A stretch of DNA of 64,000 nucleotides. It comes from Lophius americanus (taxonomy: Eukaryota; Chordata; Actinopteri; Lophiiformes; Lophiidae). Made by a program: the position numbers and the translations under genes. The stretch's first letter is position 1. Each line of letters starts with the position of its first letter. Below are positions 25,601 through 37,600 of this stretch, in pieces. The notes beneath the pieces are model-generated. The model made no database searches, had not been told where the DNA came from, and saw only the letters and a list, made by a program, of their open reading frames with translations. The stretch lies in assembly GCA_037951165.1 (NCBI GenBank), contig JBBDHG010000112.1, positions 3,461,001 through 3,525,000 of the forward strand, read 5' to 3'.

Positions 25601-28600
25601 TCCAGTCAGGTTGATAAGGTGTATCTGGTTCTATCTGTATCTGCAAAGGCAGCGCAATGTGTCTCGGCAAAGCTCTCAATATATTTTGTGGCAGGGACTC
25701 GTCTAAACTTCAACATATTATATATCTAACTAATCAAAACCCATGGATTATTTCGATCACATCTGCCTGTTCTCAACAATCTGATGCCTTTTGTCGTGGA
25801 TAACTCTGATGACAAGCAGGGTTCGTGGAAAATATCCAAAATATTCTTTGGAATAAAAATATTTACTCGACACACGTTCAACCCTGAGGCTGTGTGTCAT
25901 GGAAAGATGCAATCAGTAGAAGATCCTGTCTTTTGAGGCACCTTAAGAATGGAAAAAGTAGCACATTGAGCTTGAATCTTAAAATGGTCATTCAAACACA
26001 ATGGAATTGGAACATCAGCTGTCTTATCTTATTCATTTACACGTATTTGTCTAATTACCCTTCTGCTGCAACCTTCTGTAGGATTTAATGAGATTTTGTC
26101 CCACAGATTTCTGCGAGCACTCCGCGTAACATATTATCAATTTGTCACGCCAAAGGTTTTAAGAAACCGTAAAGCCTTGTGCTCCAATTTAGAGCACAAG
26201 GCTTTCAAATACAGGCAAGGATATGAAATCAGCGTTATTTGTTCACATCCGGCTTCATTCATTAATTTGCTCATTTTCTCTCTCTAAACTTGAATTATAA
26301 AATGTATTCAACCCTTGATAGACATGAAATCGTAATATCAGACCTGTTGACAGCTTCTCCACACATCCCTGCACAGTCTCTCCATCCTCTTTAGCTTCAT
26401 GACGGAGAGGGGAAAAGACAAAATCCACAATGCGGCTGCCACTGCTTCACTGCTCTCACAGCTTCTGATCTAATTGTCCTTTCGGTGCTGCACTGTTCCA
26501 AATTCAGTGTGACAGAGTTGACATGCTCTAATACCTCATCATTCTTCATTCCTTTAATTTTTCCTCTCAGAAGTCTGGTTTTGTAAATAAAAGCACTTTT
26601 GTTCCTTTTTTCATCCCCCAGTCATTGCAGTCGGGAGTTTGGAGTGTTGAGGGCTTACAGTCCATGAACTTCCACACTAATCCAAACACTTTTCAATTTT
26701 TTTAAAGTCTGCCTCTTATTCCTTAAATCTTCTTTACACTTGGTTTTCTTTCCAGCACTCTTAAGTGCTTTCTGTCAACTTCACGATAGTACGTATGTCA
26801 GATGGTTGCCACTTCAAAGCACTGAGGGTTACGAACCACATTCTTTGTTGATATCCAATTAGGAGGACAACTGTATCCTCGGATCCTACCTCCAAAAGGG
26901 CCTGCTTTTCAATCTCCCGAGAAAAAGCCTCCCCTTTTCAGTTGGTCAAAACATATTTACAGGCTACATTTCCTCTCAGAAATGGCCTTTTCTGTATTCA
27001 ATCTCTCCATCTTCAAAATCCAGGACTGAAATCCTCTCTTCATATGTTCTCAGCCCAAGTTTAAGAAATGTCCTCTTTTATGGCTCTTCAACTGCTCTGT
27101 CCTCAGTCTATGTCCAAACCTTCAGCTTCATCCCTAGATTCTTTGCTGTGCTCACTCTGTCAGAGTTATGATTATGATGGTGGGAAAATTATTTTCCAAC
27201 CATCTGACTGCTCTCTTCCTCATTCCTTCTTACTGTGACCACAGCCCTGCTATGATAACCATCTTAAAGATCACATTTGTGCCGTCCTCTGGCTCAGAGG
27301 GAAGGCTCTGTGGATTAGAGGATGCATACACATCTGAGCTGAGACAAATAGACAGCAATGCCTGGATTTGATGACGAGGGGTCAAGTTTCAGTTGTACCA
27401 CTCAATAGTGGTGGCACTGTTAATGCAGGTGGTCAAGTGTTCCATGTTCACCTGAAACCAAACCTCCAAAATCTTTGTTATATGTTCCTCCCCTCTGCTG
27501 TTTAGGTGAATCACTAATGATTCTTCACTAATGGTCTCTGTCTCTCCTCATGCTCAGATGCATGCTATCCCTGTATTGATTGGGAGCTGCCTTTAAGAGG
27601 CCAGTGTACCTAGTTCACACTCTCCTCCTCCTCTGCATGGCTTGATCGTCTGCAGTCATACAGGAGGGTGACTGAGGGTAGTTTTTGGCATTTAGTTAAG
27701 AAATTGCTGTGTTACCTGATGGGTTCAGTAGTCCCTATTTTAGGTTTGGCTTAGGTGGTTATTTCTTAATTAATGGTAGAGGGTGAGTACAAAATGCCCT
27801 TTTTGGACAGGTATTGTGGGTGCCCATCTTTTGTTTGTTTTGGCTGGCCCGTCAGGGGGGTATTTCAGGAAGCGGGCTTAGCAGGGACTCCGAGTTGGTT
27901 AAACCTGAGATGTAGGAAACTTTTGGATTCCGTTCAAGAAAGCATGATAAGTTGAGCTCTGAGTAAGTCACTATGGTTACTTATTCTGTGAACCTAACCT
28001 GCTTACTGGCAGATTTATCCCACAGGGTTCTCAGATCACATATAAATTCCTCCAATGAGTTTTGTGTCCACCAAGGATTAACTCTGTATTTGTCATTCAT
28101 TCTAAGCTGCTTTTGCATGCGCATTCCGCCACCGTTTCACCACAATATTCAGATAAACTACGGTACAACTAGTAAATAAAATCAGTCAGGCAGATATTCC
28201 TTACGCAAGTTTCTCTCCTCCTCTGACGATAGGGCGCCTTTTTATAATATATATTCGTCTGCGCATTTAAGCTTCCTGCTTAATCAGTGTGAAGTATAGC
28301 AACCAAAGCGTCTCACTGGTAGCCATGGTAAATCCCAGAATTTGAGCTATATTGATGATTGCTTTTATAGTCCACACACAGGCGTTCAATTTTGTGTTCT
28401 GCGTGAGTTAATTGAACAAATTTATATCAGCTGGTCTGAAAACAGATATTGCAAGTTTCTCATCTCAAGCTTGGTCAAGCTCGAGCTCAGTCAGTAACTT
28501 GGAGTATGTTGAGTTTGTTAAGCCAGCTTCTTGAAATAGCCCCTAGGTATTTATTTGTTAGTCTGGCTAATTTTGTTCAGTTGTATTATTCATAAATATG

Positions 28601-31600
28601 TAAATTAACTGACAAGGATTCTTCAGTTTTGTCAAAACTCAATTCTTTTTTTGTGCTGCCTCTCCTTTTGGGTAAACTGGGTTTACTGGAGGTCGTAACA
28701 TAAGACAAACATACTGACAAATATAAAAAAAACTTACATTTACACTACAATGACTCAATGTTTATTTTAGAACATTTGTACAGCGATGCCCAGAGTTTTA
28801 CATATATTTACATTCTTTTGAATTTGTGATGATAAAAAAACCCTCAATAGCTCAGTGGGTTAAACCACTGACTTTACTGTAGTAGACTTGGGTACAAATC
28901 CCTGTCAAAAGAGGACGTGGCAGAAACCACGTGCGGACCCGTAGGTGAGGTCCTTTGTGCCGTACCCAAGCCCGGTTTAATGGGAGGGTTGAGTCAGGAA
29001 GGGCATCTGATATGGGGAAAAAAAAAAACTTATGCCAGATAAATATGCGGAATGAGACGATAGTTATGGCGAGAGTTGAAAGAAGTTGTGTGGTTTTCTT
29101 TTTTCCATTTTGGAGCGCGTGTGGGTTAAGGAGGTATTCGGGGTGCTCTGTGAGAGAAATGTTCAACTACAGCTTTTTCTTTTGCATACACTTCCTTTGT
29201 GGCTTTTGGTTTGTTTAGCTGACAGTCAAACCTCTTGATCTACACAGATACTGATTTGTTAGTGTGTGTCAGTGCTGGGACCTGTACCTGTCCTCCAAGC
29301 AGTTTCATTAGAGGCTGCAGTTCACTGAAGAGGTCATATCCTTGGTGGAAGAAAGTCAGATGGGCGTACATGAAGGACAGCATCTGTGAGGAGAGCGTGC
29401 TTTTAGAGTCAATAGAGGCGATTCAAAATTCATTAAATGTGTGAGAAATGTGTACTCACCGATTTCAGGATTTCCGATCTTCTTTTGGATTGAAGCACAT
29501 TTATCTTCAATGAACAAAAACAAAATTATATGATAATTATGACTAGGATTTTTTAATTGACAATTTTCAGTAATGCGGAAAATATAATATGAGCACAAGA
29601 GACAAGCATTAATAACCAGATTTAAAAAATCAACAAAATCTAAGGTGACAGTATAATATGTGAGAAAAGATACACAGAAAGAATGTCCTTTGCTTAGTGG
29701 AGCAAAGGACAAAAAAGAGAACATAAGCCAGAAGGAGGAATGATGTAAGAGACCGGAGATTAAACCAAAGACACCAAATGAAACAAAGATGCAGCAGCAG
29801 GGGGAGCTCAGTGTCTAATTTACAACTGGTGGCGAGGTAGACTGTTAAGGTCTGTTTAGCCTATCCAGTACATTACACAACTCCTTTCTCTGAAGAGTGA
29901 TTATCTACTACAGGCTGTAAACGTTAATGGTAATGCAAGACTTCATTTGACTGAACTATTGACTGCTTTATGACAGTCAGCAACTTTCCAATTGGCTGAA
30001 ATAGAGTGATGCAGGGTTTGACAGATTCTAAATTAAATCCAACTCTCTGTAACTTGCTTATGGAATAGAAGTTTTCTTTTCCCCCCCAAGTTATTAAAGC
30101 AGAGAAAACAAAAAACAAGATCACCTCTTATTTGTTGTCAATGGTACTTGGCTAATGGTTGTTCTGCCATTTTCCTTGATATAACTAACCACATTGGTGT
30201 TTATCCAGTTTTAACTCTCCCCTGCGCAAGGAAGCTTATTTCTTCCCCTATTAGCCACATTGACTGGGGCATCAACAATTTTAAAATGCCCCTGCTTTCA
30301 ATTACAGTAATACAGTAGTTTTGGCAAGGGTAGTGTCCCTGCCATCTGATAAATGAGCATTTGTTGGTAATCTAATTAGTAACACTTGTAGGCCTTTACA
30401 GTTTAAGTAACAAAAGTCAGACACGAGAATATTCAGCAATAAAAAATAGGTTGCTTTTCAGTTGAGCGTATTTGAATTGAATGAGCAATTGACATATATG
30501 CCAGGAGTGATAATTTATCTATAAAGATGTTGGCAGATGACAGTTTTACTGACTATAAAGCGAAGCCAAGGCTTAATGTTCAGTATTAAAAGACCTAGTT
30601 ATACGTGGCACTGCAGTGTAAAGAAACGTGCTCCATTCTCCAACTGCCATAAATGGAAGTCTGGCATACAACCTCTCATAAATTTCCCTCTCCCTCTACC
30701 ATCTTACATGTCATTGTAAATGATACAACATATAATTAAGCAGAAAATGCCACAAAAACAATATAAAAATAAAAATAAAACTCAAATCTGTCTCAAATGT
30801 TTCCTGCAGGCACAGTTGCAGAAATTAGCAAAATTCTAAAAGTGCTGCCAACTATCCATATGTGAAACTTTTAAGAAGTTCCAATGAATTAGAGGTGCTT
30901 GCTGTTTCGGTGTTATATATTTCCTATATGCCGACTAACAGGTAAGATGAAAACACAATTTATTTCTCCAGCATGCCCTTATAATATGAGAAAGTTGTGC
31001 AGTGAGCCACTGGGGCAGAGCGTAAAATCCATTTTTAAACCTGCTTTTTGGGTTTGTAAACTATGTTTGGAATACCCTCTGCTCCTTTGGAGTTAGATTC
31101 CATTACATACTAGTAGCTGCTTTATCAGGGAGCACGAAGCATTCATTTACTGTTACTGTGGCCCAGAGGGGAGACCTGCTGATAATTCAATGACACATGA
31201 GCTTTTATTACAGCAAAAGGTCAGAGTCAAAGAAAACTGTGGCTTTGAAACTAACCTATACAGATTGTTTTCTCATGTACACGTCAAATCCTTCTCCTGC
31301 TTCCTTCCTTTTCTCCCCTTTTCTGCATCAAACATCTATGCTCATTGCTATTAAGAAGATCTCAAGAGCTCTTTCTATTACTAAACATTACTCATTAAAC
31401 GTTCTATCAGTCCACTATCAGCATTTTATCCATGTGTTAATTGAAATGTGACCTGGGGGAAAGTAATAAGGGAACGACTAACTACGAGTGTTACCTTAGA
31501 TCTATGTGAGTGTATATACGATCTGTCATCTATACTTTCATGTCATTGTTCAGTTTAAAAGTAATAGAACCTAATCCCTTTGAACAAATTCACACTAGCA

Positions 31601-34600
31601 AAGAAGACTGGGACATGATGGCGGACGACATTCACTTTGGATGCAACAGAATTAGACACAGCAGTCGTTCATTTACCTCTGTGGGCACTGTCATACCACA
31701 CATGGAATTTGAATCTAGCTCCTCACTTCGTACAACAATTGACATCTAAAATATTTCTCTTTCGGATCAAATTGAAATTTCTCCCATTCGTGACCTATTA
31801 ATTAAGTAGTACTGTGATTTAAATCCCGAAGTGATTTGTTATACCTGTAAGACGTAGTCGAGGACAATGTGTCGGAAGCATTTTCGTGTGGCAGTGAGGA
31901 TGTTGGTTGCCTCCTCCACCTCATGCTGCTTGTTGCGGGGAGCCTGTGCATTCTTGATCAGCGCTGCCTCCTTTTCCTCACTTACTTTGTCAAACTGCTT
32001 CTTGGCTTCTTTGAACTTACGTATGTCACTGACAAATAAGGGGATGAGAGACTTGTTAAAAAAAAAACCCAGACACACTGAAATCTTTTCTTATTCAATC
32101 CAAGATACATTTATTTATAGATTGGAGTGTAATCAGGACAATTTAAGTACATAAATGATTTCTAATCTATTAATTAGTGGGTGAAGAAAAAAAAAAAAGG
32201 TTACCAATATGTTTTTCTGGTAACATACTTTTGTCCTTGATCACTACTCTTAATCATTTAAAATGTGTTGTAACTAAAGCTGGTTGGAACTACCCTTGGA
32301 TGATGCACAAAGCATTTTCAAACCATTTAGACATAAAGGGTCAGTTAAACACTCTGTCACATTAGACATGTCCCTTTCTTGTCAACATCTTAGTAAGCAG
32401 AAAGTTTATGCCAGAAATCTTCATGCCATGTTTATTCTTTTGAAGGGGGGAATGCATGATAATGAAGATGGAATGTTTCCTTGCTTTCTCGGAAGTATGG
32501 TTGCTGCTTGTGTTTAGCCTGCTGTGCCAGTGGCAAATGCTGCTAGTGCTTATGAGGATATTAATCTGAAGGCCCCACTGTTTTCCTGCATGTACAGAAG
32601 CAAGCTATGCTGGAATTTAGCGCTGCATTAAGCCATTTGTTCAAAATCCTTCTACAAGATGGACACAAGGTCTATAAGGCAGGCGGATTATACATAATGT
32701 AATGGGCGCAAGCATGAGCAAAATATAAAAGTGGTGTGACATGATGTCAAGTAAAGATACAAAAAGTGAATTTAGCCATTATTCAAACATTCATACCCAA
32801 TTAAAACCATGAATTAAAACAGGATATTTATCCAAATACCACATTCGGATGACATACGATAGGATCTTAAGTAAGAATTGTAGTGTTCGGGTTATTTAGC
32901 CTATGTAACACTTTTAGATGATTCCTTTTGTATATCAAGTAAGTGAGCTTGCCCTGAGGTTTGCAGTTATTGTATGCGGGATACAAATATCAGAGAATGT
33001 GAGCCAGGCTAACTCTAGATGAGTCCAAGAAAATCTGATTACATTCTGAGGATGATATATTTATACATCCAGGTAATGTAGCCGGGTATCTTATAGGCTA
33101 CATTCTAATACCAGAGGAGTGAGATTGCTCAGTGATATAACCAGCTTTGTTCATCATTATTCAGTTAATACTCACTCTTTGACAAATGTTTGAAGCTGGG
33201 TCTTGATTGATCTCTGGGCCTGATCGAATAATATCTGTTAACAAACAAAGAAAATTAAATGTTTCCCTTTGGTTTGGCAAAAAAAGAAAAGAAAAGCTGA
33301 TGAATATATGTACAAACGTGCCATTGTATGTTTTGCTAAAGAGCATTCTGCATTTCTAGGTATGAGGATTTCTGTTTAAATTAAAGTGTGCATTGAAGGA
33401 GCTTATTTTCACAAGCGGACTTTATAAACTCCTGTAATAGACATCTACACAAAAATATTGTGTAATTCGGTCAATCTTTGTCATATATGTATCATACGCT
33501 CATTAACATGTATGCTTTATTAGATATAATCAACCACAGAAAGGGCCTACCTAACAATTTATTGTCAATTGAGCTTCACATAATCTTATAGCTAAAGAAG
33601 ACAATATGAGCGGTTTGGCTGGGAGAGGCTTCCTTGTGACAAACAGCTTGAGCACTATCTTTGAGTGAATCATGTGTTGAAGGACTGCTGAATGGCAAAA
33701 ACTGACAGTCAGCTGACATGACCATAGTTTCCACTGTTGAGTCACAGTCGCAGGCCAGCACTGCAGCCTCTGCCTGGAAGCTTCTAAGAGAGTAGTCAAG
33801 GAAGCTCTTGAGAGAAAACAGACTAGACTGTTGAGTCATGGTCGACTTCCCATCCTACATCTTTTAGGACAGTAATTCAGATGGGGTTTGTTTAAGTCTG
33901 GATTAAGTTGGAAGCAAAGATTGTCCATTACAAAAAATCTCAACAAAACCTTCATTTAAATTATATACTTAGACGCAGTCCTCAATTAAATATCCTTTTC
34001 CACACATCCCAAGATTAATGTTAAGTTTAACTGTGACAGCAAAAAGAATAATGCTCAATTAGTCTGTTCCAAAACATGAAGTTCAATACAAGAACATTAA
34101 CATTTTTTTTGATTGAGTAATGTTTGTTTATAATTGTTTGAGGTCTACCTCACTTTTGGAGGTAGGAACATAACATATATTAAAAATCAATTAGCAAATT
34201 TGTATCAGAAATATTGTCTTATGACCTATTACACAACAGAGAAAAATTAGATGAGAACTTGGAGAGCAGGAACCTCTGGCCAGGCTGGACCCTTAACTTG
34301 GGTAAATAAAAGTATTTTTATCCAGTAATTGGAGGTAAAAGCACAGTTGTAATAACACTAGTTGTAATAAACATGGGACACGCTGAATTAAAACTTTCCG
34401 AATTGCAATGTCGGTCGTCTGTTTACATGATTTCCGACCCGGTGTTTACATGCATCACCTCACCTAATCGGAAACGCTTTCACACATACGCAGGCGATCC
34501 ACATTCCCGTTCATAAGGTGGTGATAATGCGTTGGTGAGCTCGGTGCCTACCGCCAACAAGCGCCCAAAAGAAGAATATGACCGAGAGGGCATGACCAGA

Positions 34601-37600
34601 AGTGACTTTTCTCGCATCTAACCGTCCAAAAATGTTAAAATATTTCAAAGTTGCAATGAATAAATCACTCTACGATGCAGACCGGTACTGTTTTGATGTC
34701 GCCGTATTTAAAATGTGTTCCGGCGCTGAAAAGAACTGTGTAGATACAACTCAAACAGAAAGCATTCCGATACAGCCTTTACATGCAGGGACTGGCTATG
34801 GGAAAGGTTTTCCGAAATAATTTTGACTACCTGCTTGAAAAGGAATGAGGTTCTTTCGTATAGAGGATCAGATCTGACCTACTGGGCAGTTTTGGGTTGT
34901 TAAGGGACAAAAAACCTGGAACACTTATAGAATCAAAACACAAATGACAAGGTGAAGTATTTAATAATGTATTACAACAAATAAGTAATCCACAATTGGG
35001 GGTTGGGGGTGGTAGTAATTTGATTTTAAGAGACCAGAGAGATCTTTTCTTTTTTTATGCATCTGAGCCAAAGGTTGTCCATGTACCTTTTTTTGAGGAA
35101 CTTACAGGCACAGCCGCACAGCACACCCTGCTTCATACTTTTACACTTTTATATAATCTCACCTGGAATCTCTGAAGACTTATAAACAGCTGAACAATTA
35201 ATGTTTAGCTCCAAGGCACCTTGGTTCTATTGCTAACACTTTTCCACTTTTTGTTTCTCAAAGAATGGCCATCCTCTTAAAGAGCCACTTCTGTTTTGTA
35301 TTCTGCCTTCTGACCTTCCCGTCAATTAATAAGAAGCCTGACTTTTAACAGGTTATCCAGACAGTGAGCCCAGCGGAGTCATTATTTAGCTTTAAAAAGA
35401 AAAAAAAGACAGATATAAATGCAATGCATCTGGTTCCACATGGCAGTGACAGCCTACCGTGTGATAGTTGACCATCTCTTGCAGGCTCTCGGCAAACTTA
35501 GTGAGACTGGACTGTGAAAAGAAAAGGAGGATAAACTGGCACCTTGCATTCTTATAAGTATACAGCACAAAAGGGCTGGTGTTAAAACAGGATTCAACAA
35601 AGAAATTAGTAAAATATAATGGGATGAATATCAAATTTCGACTGCATATTACATCAAATAACACAAACTCTCCACTCAAAAAGGTATAGTTAGACTATTG
35701 GATCAGATTTGTGAAATGCCTTGTAGATTATACGTACTAAATAGATCTCATAATTTAAATTTGTATTTGAAAAGCACAGTTTGTATCAAACTGTGTTTTT
35801 GTTTACCTCGATGACCTCATCTTTGGTTGACTGCTGAGCAAGCTCCCGGATTCCGTTAACAAATTGCTTGTTGGCTGCGTTGTAAGCTTTTCCAGCATCT
35901 ATCATCCCAATACACAATTTCACCAGCTAAAAAAAAAGAAAAAGAGAAACAGACAAATGCTTAGGAAGAAAAAATGTAGATAGGGAAATACGATTATAAG
36001 CAAATATGCAGGGAATTTCTTAAAGATGGTCTCTTCTAGTGAAAACATTCATAGATTAAGTAGAAAATTATGCAGAGCTTCATAAAAAGATCTTGTTATT
36101 TCTTTCATGATAATTGACAATTGGCACTTTCCATTTTTTCCACTTATTTCCTTGGAGGAAAAGATGATTCCAGATTACACAAATTCACAACAAATACTGG
36201 CTGTTCTCCATATACTCCCACACAGTAGATGAATATGCCATTGCAGCTAATAATGCCAAGTAAACCAATATAAACAGGGCTCCAGACAAAGAAAAATATC
36301 AAGGAGACATTGGTTCCAAAACCCAAAATATTTGAAACCAAATGAAACTTTCATGAGCAAAAATATATCGATGTCAGACTAAAATTATACAATTACTGCC
36401 TTTGTTTGCCCTGTGTCCCATTGTTTGCGCAATGTATTCTTTCTACAATATGTGACATGTCCAATACGCTGCAATCGTATTACCATAAATTCATAAATTA
36501 AATACAATTTTTTTTGCAATTCTTTGCTTTAAATTGCTGCTTATTCAGGCTCTGAGTCTGTATCCATGTCTGTATCTCTCACCCGACAATGATGAAATCC
36601 TTGGCGTTCTTAATTTTTTACTGTCAACCTGCTTCTTCAATGTTTCTTTTTTTATTGAAACCGGTAGCGAACTTTGTCTTTTATTCTTTTGTTTTTACCA
36701 TAGGATATAAAAATACTGTGGAAAGTGACTTCTAGTTTTTGATTCAATCAATCAAAAACTTCTGGATGAAGGGTTCCTACATCGATAAGTATACGATTAT
36801 GCTGGGACTAGTTAACAACTGCTGTCAGTGGATACCTTAAGGATAATAATCGTTATTTCAAACAACCTAGATACCTCATTCCTAGGTTCGATGTGCGCAC
36901 CAGCAGTTAGTACGTGGGTGTTAAGCTCAACCAGAGAGCACTCAAATTGGCTATATTTAATCTGAGATACTGTGACAATTTCTTATTTTATTTGCTAATT
37001 TTTATATAAATCTGAAAAAACCAAGGGAATATATAATAGGCAAATTAAAGATAAAATTCAAAATTGATCAGCATAATTCATTTTTAGGTCAACCTCTCTC
37101 TCAGCAAATTGTTCCTGTTACATCTAAAATTTAAATTGTAAGATGTCAGCCATGATCCCTGAAGTCCCTGAGCAAAGCCAACATATCACATATAAATGAC
37201 TGAAAGAAGCTTACATGCGTATAATTTTCGCCGGGAAAAACTGATACAATTGGTAAAAGAAACATATCCCAAGAAGGAGGGAGCGTATATTAATTTCAAC
37301 ATGTCAAAACACATACACAATGCGAACTAGGGCTGGGTAATTAATTGGAAAAAATTGGGATCTCAATTCAGACGTATGTAACATCTTTCAAGATTCTCCA
37401 CAATTTTAATAAATAACATGAGCTGCAGCAGAATTCACTATCTTAGCCGCAGCTTATGCAAGTCTAGGCTTTTAAGACACTGCCTGGTATTTTGTATGTC
37501 TGCTGTGGGGAATAATGGTAGTTGCTAAGTGAAAAAATTAGCTTTAGCTTGCCTAAGCTAAACGCTAAGTTGCTAACTTAGCGCTAATTAGGAGGTCTAC

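Noticed and set aside
28848..28902. tRNA gene
   Set aside because: A and B boxes are present but the sequence runs into a SINE body and lacks the 3' half of a tRNA, so it is a SINE head.
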